Shown here: one piece after another, positions 60,750 to 64,000 of the stretch
Layout of the letters: each line of letters begins with the position of its first letter
Numbering within the stretch: the first letter of the stretch is position 1
Source: Planctomycetota bacterium
GTDB taxonomy: Bacteria > Planctomycetota > Phycisphaerae > UBA1845
Direction of reading: 5' to 3'
NCBI GenBank assembly: GCA_024280855.1
Contig: JAJRPG010000001.1
Location: forward strand, 1 to 64,000
DNA: 64,000 nt
Notes under the pieces: generated by a model
Databases searched by the model: none
The model's input: the letters and a program-made list of their open reading frames with translations, nothing else
Told to the model about the DNA's origin: nothing
Position numbers and translations under genes: made by a program

Positions 60750-63658
60750 ATGACCTCATCACGTCGGGAATTCGTTTGCGCTTTCATTGGAATGCTGAGC
60801 ATCTGCGCTTGTACATTAACGGTAGAGGCTAGCGTCATCTATGTAGATGAATCGGCTTCCTCTGCCACGCACGACGGCTCGAGTTGGTGCAGCGGATACT
60901 TATCTCTTCAAGATGCGCTGGGGGCTGCGTCGTTTGGAGATGAGGTTTTGTAGCAACAGGTGTCTACAAGCCGGACCAAGGCAGTGCGGTTGTTGCTGGA
61001 GATCGCCTTGCGTCGTTCCAGTTGGCTAGCGGTGTCACGATTCGCGGCGGTTACGCGGGTTGCGGTGCGAGTAATCCCGGTGCACGGGATACCGTGTTGT
61101 ACGAGACAATCCTCAGCGGCGATCTCTCGGGGGATGACCTAACGGTTGCTACGATAAAAATCAACCGATCCGACAATAGCTATCACGTCGTCATATACAA
61201 CGACCCCAGCGCGACAGGTTCGATGCTGGAGGGTTTCACCGTCAGCGGCGGTCATGCCGATGGCACCGGCCCCGCAGGGACCGCGACCAACCAGGGACCG
61301 GGAATCCACATCCGCCTCGATTCACAAATGTGCATTCCAGGCGGCCCAACAATTCGTGATTGCATTATCGAAGACAACTGGTCATCTCATCACGGCGCAG
61401 TCAACATCCATGCCGACCAAGCCCTCATCGAAAATTGTATCATCCGCAACAACTACAGCGACTTTCGCGGTGGAGGATTGCTCATCCAGAGCGGGAATGC
61501 GACGGTGCGCAATTGTGTCATTAGTAACAACGAATCTTTAATTGAAGGGGGCGGCGTTTGGACCGGGCACAGCAGCGATCCGACCTGCGTGCCGACCAGT
61601 GCAGCGGTGTTTGAAAACTGTACGATTCAAGACAACTATAGCGGCCGTTTAGGCGGAGGCATGTTCGATCAAGGATCTAACGTCATCATTCGCGGCAGCA
61701 ATTTCAACGGCAACTCGGCGAATAGTTCGGGTGGAGGCCTATGGTTGCAAACGGCGGGTCAGCTGCCGAGTGCTGTACAAACTACACCACTGGTGGAAGA
61801 TACTTTGTTCGAGGCCAATCAAGCACAAGGCGGTGCAGGTGTTGGTCTCACGCACCGCGAACCAACATTCAAACGCTGCATTTTTCGAGCCAATACGGCT
61901 ACAGGGGTGGGTGGCGGCATCTGGATCTTTGGTCCTACTTCAGATGTATTGTTAGAGGATTGCGTTTGGGAATTGAACACTGCCGAGAGCGGCGGAGGGC
62001 TAGGTCAAAATTCAACCGCCTCAAAGGTAAGAATTAGCAGTGGTACGTTTCGTGATAACCAAGCAACACAGGCCGGAGGTGGAATCTGGACTTATACAGG
62101 GTCGCTAAACGTCGTAGGAACGACCTTTGAACGCAATTCTGGCACCACAGTGGGTGGTGGGGCATTCGTGTTCCAGGATTTTCTTAACAACAAGTGCATT
62201 GGGGATGAATGCGTTACGGTTTTTGAAGACTGCGTCATACGCGACAATGAGGCGGGACGGGGTGCCGGTGTTTTTGCTGGGAGCCTAATTCGGCTAATCA
62301 TGCGCCGCGTGGTTATTGAGGACAACAGAGTCGTCAACGCAATTCCCAATGGCAATCTTGCGAGAGGCGGAGGAATGTCCTTTGAAGCATTTCCAGCGGT
62401 TTCGATGGAGACGGAACCTGGCTCGATGCGCCTTGAAGATTGTGTCATCCGCAACAATTACGCCCCTGACGGTGGCGGCGGATTGTTCGTTTCGGGGGAT
62501 ATTTGTGCCAACTACGCCCCGGGGCTTTCGACGGCCACACTGATCCGAACAGAGTTAGTGGGGAACACATCCGAAGTGAAGGGGGCGGGGTTGTACATTG
62601 CGGGGGCAAATGGCGCTTGCGTAAATATGTATAATAGCCGGTTCATCCAAAATCGCTTGAGTGCGTTGCCTACCTATAGCTACGGAGCCGCGCTGTACGT
62701 TTCCGGTTCTGAGATTTTAGTTGCCAACTCTCTATTCGCGGGTAATTATGCGGGTAGCTCTGGCGCTGCGATTTATACGAGGGCTGCTACTACTGGGGTG
62801 ATCGAAAACTCGACGTTTGCGCACAACACAACTGACAACAGAGCGCCAGTGTTGCATGCGGAAGCAAGCGACATTTCCGTTGTTAACTCGATTGTATGGG
62901 ATAATTCCTCATTAGGGGGCGGGCCTGTGATAGTCGATGAGTTGGGTACTTTGATGGCTGTGTCGACGAGCCTCGTGCAGGATGGGTATGTTGGCGTCGG
63001 TAACTTTGACGCCAATCCGCTATTCTTCAACGCTGCCGGTGTGGATGGCGTACTTGGAACCGAAGACGACGACCTGCGACTCTCATCGGGCTCTCCCGCG
63101 CGGGACGCAGCGAATTTGAGCTTGCTGCCGACGGACGAGTTCGATATTGACGGAGACGGGGACGTCACCGAACCTATCCCGTTCGATCTTGATGGCGCAG
63201 CCCGCATAGTCGGAATGGGACTTGATCTAGGCGCGTACGAGCAAGCGGCGGCTGGCCCCTGCCAGCCAGGGACTTTTAGCGCGACGGGCGAAGACCCCTG
63301 CGATCCATGCCCCATGGGAACTTTCCAGCCCGCCGCCGGCGCAACATCCTGCATGGATTGTGTAGTTGGTACATTTGCAGACACGATTGCATCAACGCTT
63401 TGTAGCCCTTGCGCCGCAGAAACTTTTCAACCCAATACTGGCGGAACCGTGTGCAATGCCTGCGCCTGCGATGACGGTATGGCCTGCACCACAAACGACT
63501 GCGATGCAATTTCTGGTAGCTGTCAAAACGATGCGATCGTTGGTTGCGCGATTCCCACGGCATCGACATGGAGTCTGATTTGTCTTGCATTGCTACTCAT
63601 GTCTGCGGCTACGATCCTAATGCCGCGGACATCGACCGATCCGTTTAAAAGCATGTAG
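60750..63658 (+). pseudogene. Large secreted beta-helix surface protein with IPTL-CTERM-like end, frameshifted
   Basis: Two frames form one protein of about 970 residues. The first (60750-60953) has a signal peptide and IYVDESASSATHDGSSWCSGYLSLQDALGAASFGDEVL. Adding one base near 60950 would continue into (V)ATGVYKPDQGSAVVAGDRLASFQLASGVTIRGGYAG, the standard family sequence, so a single-base loss is likely. The body is a right-handed beta-helix with many GGG units. The C-terminus has cysteine-rich CxPGTF repeats and then IPTASTWSLICLALLLMSA plus basic residues, close to the IPTL-CTERM sorting signal (IPTLSEWG). It would be exported and processed at the surface. It may be a true pseudogene or a sequencing error. 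Confidence 0.82.
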
Positions 63659-64000
63659 GGCACGGTCGTTCTTCCGCCTACTGGTGGGAGGTTGACCTGC
63701 CTGAACTATGGACGCGCACTCGAATCACTGGCCCAAAAAGAAGAACCTAGGCCACCCGGCCGGATGTAATGCTGATTCGCTTAGCTCATAAGAGAAACGG
63801 TATTTTTGAAAGTGGAATATCTTCTGTTGCCTCAACGGAATACATTGTCTGGCATCGAATCATTGGCACGGTCGCACGTTGGCTTTGGGGCGTAACGTCA
63901 TGCAATAGGATGACCTACCCGACTATTTGTTACGACATTTATAGCATTTGTCACGATTATTGGGGCACATGTATTGACATGATTCGCACGGAGTATTTCC
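63659..64000. other. Non-coding right end of the window
   Basis: About 340 bases with no gene start recognised. It includes the second copy of the 120-bp repeat. Any gene downstream begins outside the window. Confidence 0.55.
63761..63922 (+). repeat. 120-bp dispersed repeat, copy 2
   Basis: Counterpart of 60427-60563. Between the part ending GTCGCACG (63878) and the resumed match TGACCTACCCG (63911) it carries about 32 extra bases that include most of the hairpin GTCATGC-AATA-GGATGAC, which is nearly the reverse complement of the hairpin found after aroB. Confidence 0.7.

Overview
The window looks like a planctomycete chromosome, most likely class Phycisphaerae. The support is a set of lineage-typical genes: a MoxR / DUF58 / BatA operon, the small basic protein MSLDKSLK..., an ECF sigma factor paired with a TPR serine/threonine kinase, secreted cysteine-rich and dockerin-bearing proteins, a DUF3473-type polysaccharide deacetylase, and a beta-helix protein ending in an IPTL-CTERM-like signal. 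Assignment to class is inference from these families; no marker gene is present.

Chromosomal flanks. Left (1-7.8 kb): BatA-like (partial), DUF58, MoxR, a LOG-family protein, a polysaccharide deacetylase, two lipoproteins, a SPOR-like membrane protein with the small basic protein, then tRNA-Val(CAC). Right (52.9-64 kb): hybrid histidine kinase, family 2 glycosyltransferase, RCK/TrkA-N protein, folC, aroB, and a large frameshifted beta-helix surface protein between two copies of a 120-bp repeat.

Genomic island. The last 28 bases of tRNA-Val (7839-7866) recur exactly at 52809-52836. Just inside the left copy is a tyrosine integrase split by a frameshift at a run of six A. The 45-kb interval is therefore read as an integrated element with attL and attR. 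A shared 10-mer (TGACCTAAAG and its complement) near both ends looks like integrase arm-type sites.

Island content, left to right: (i) an ECF sigma/kinase pair plus accessory genes, bracketed by two copies of a 52-bp repeat each followed by a hairpin whose sequence has changed but whose pairing is kept; (ii) a recombination module with a catalytic-domain-only integrase, an HTH protein, an overlapping microprotein and a RuvB-like ATPase without RuvA; (iii) two secreted proteins; (iv) an XRE regulator followed by a leftward operon encoding an amidoligase, two gamma-glutamylcyclotransferase-fold proteins, an HExxH protein and several unknown small proteins; (v) a RepB-type primase/DUF3987 gene with two concentric inverted repeats at its 3' side, a candidate origin; (vi) a DISARM class 1 anti-phage operon (drmD, drmMI, drmA, drmB) in which the expected PLD nuclease drmC is replaced by a NERD-nuclease/UvrD-helicase fusion; (vii) a leftward operon of tiny CxxC proteins, a degenerate methyltransferase, a large unknown protein and two DNA methyltransferases, headed by a tandem palindromic operator-like repeat.

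The strongest candidates for new biology are the DISARM variant, the amidoligase/GGCT operon and the methyltransferase/microprotein operon. All calls come from reading translations and motifs by eye; no database search or structure prediction was run.
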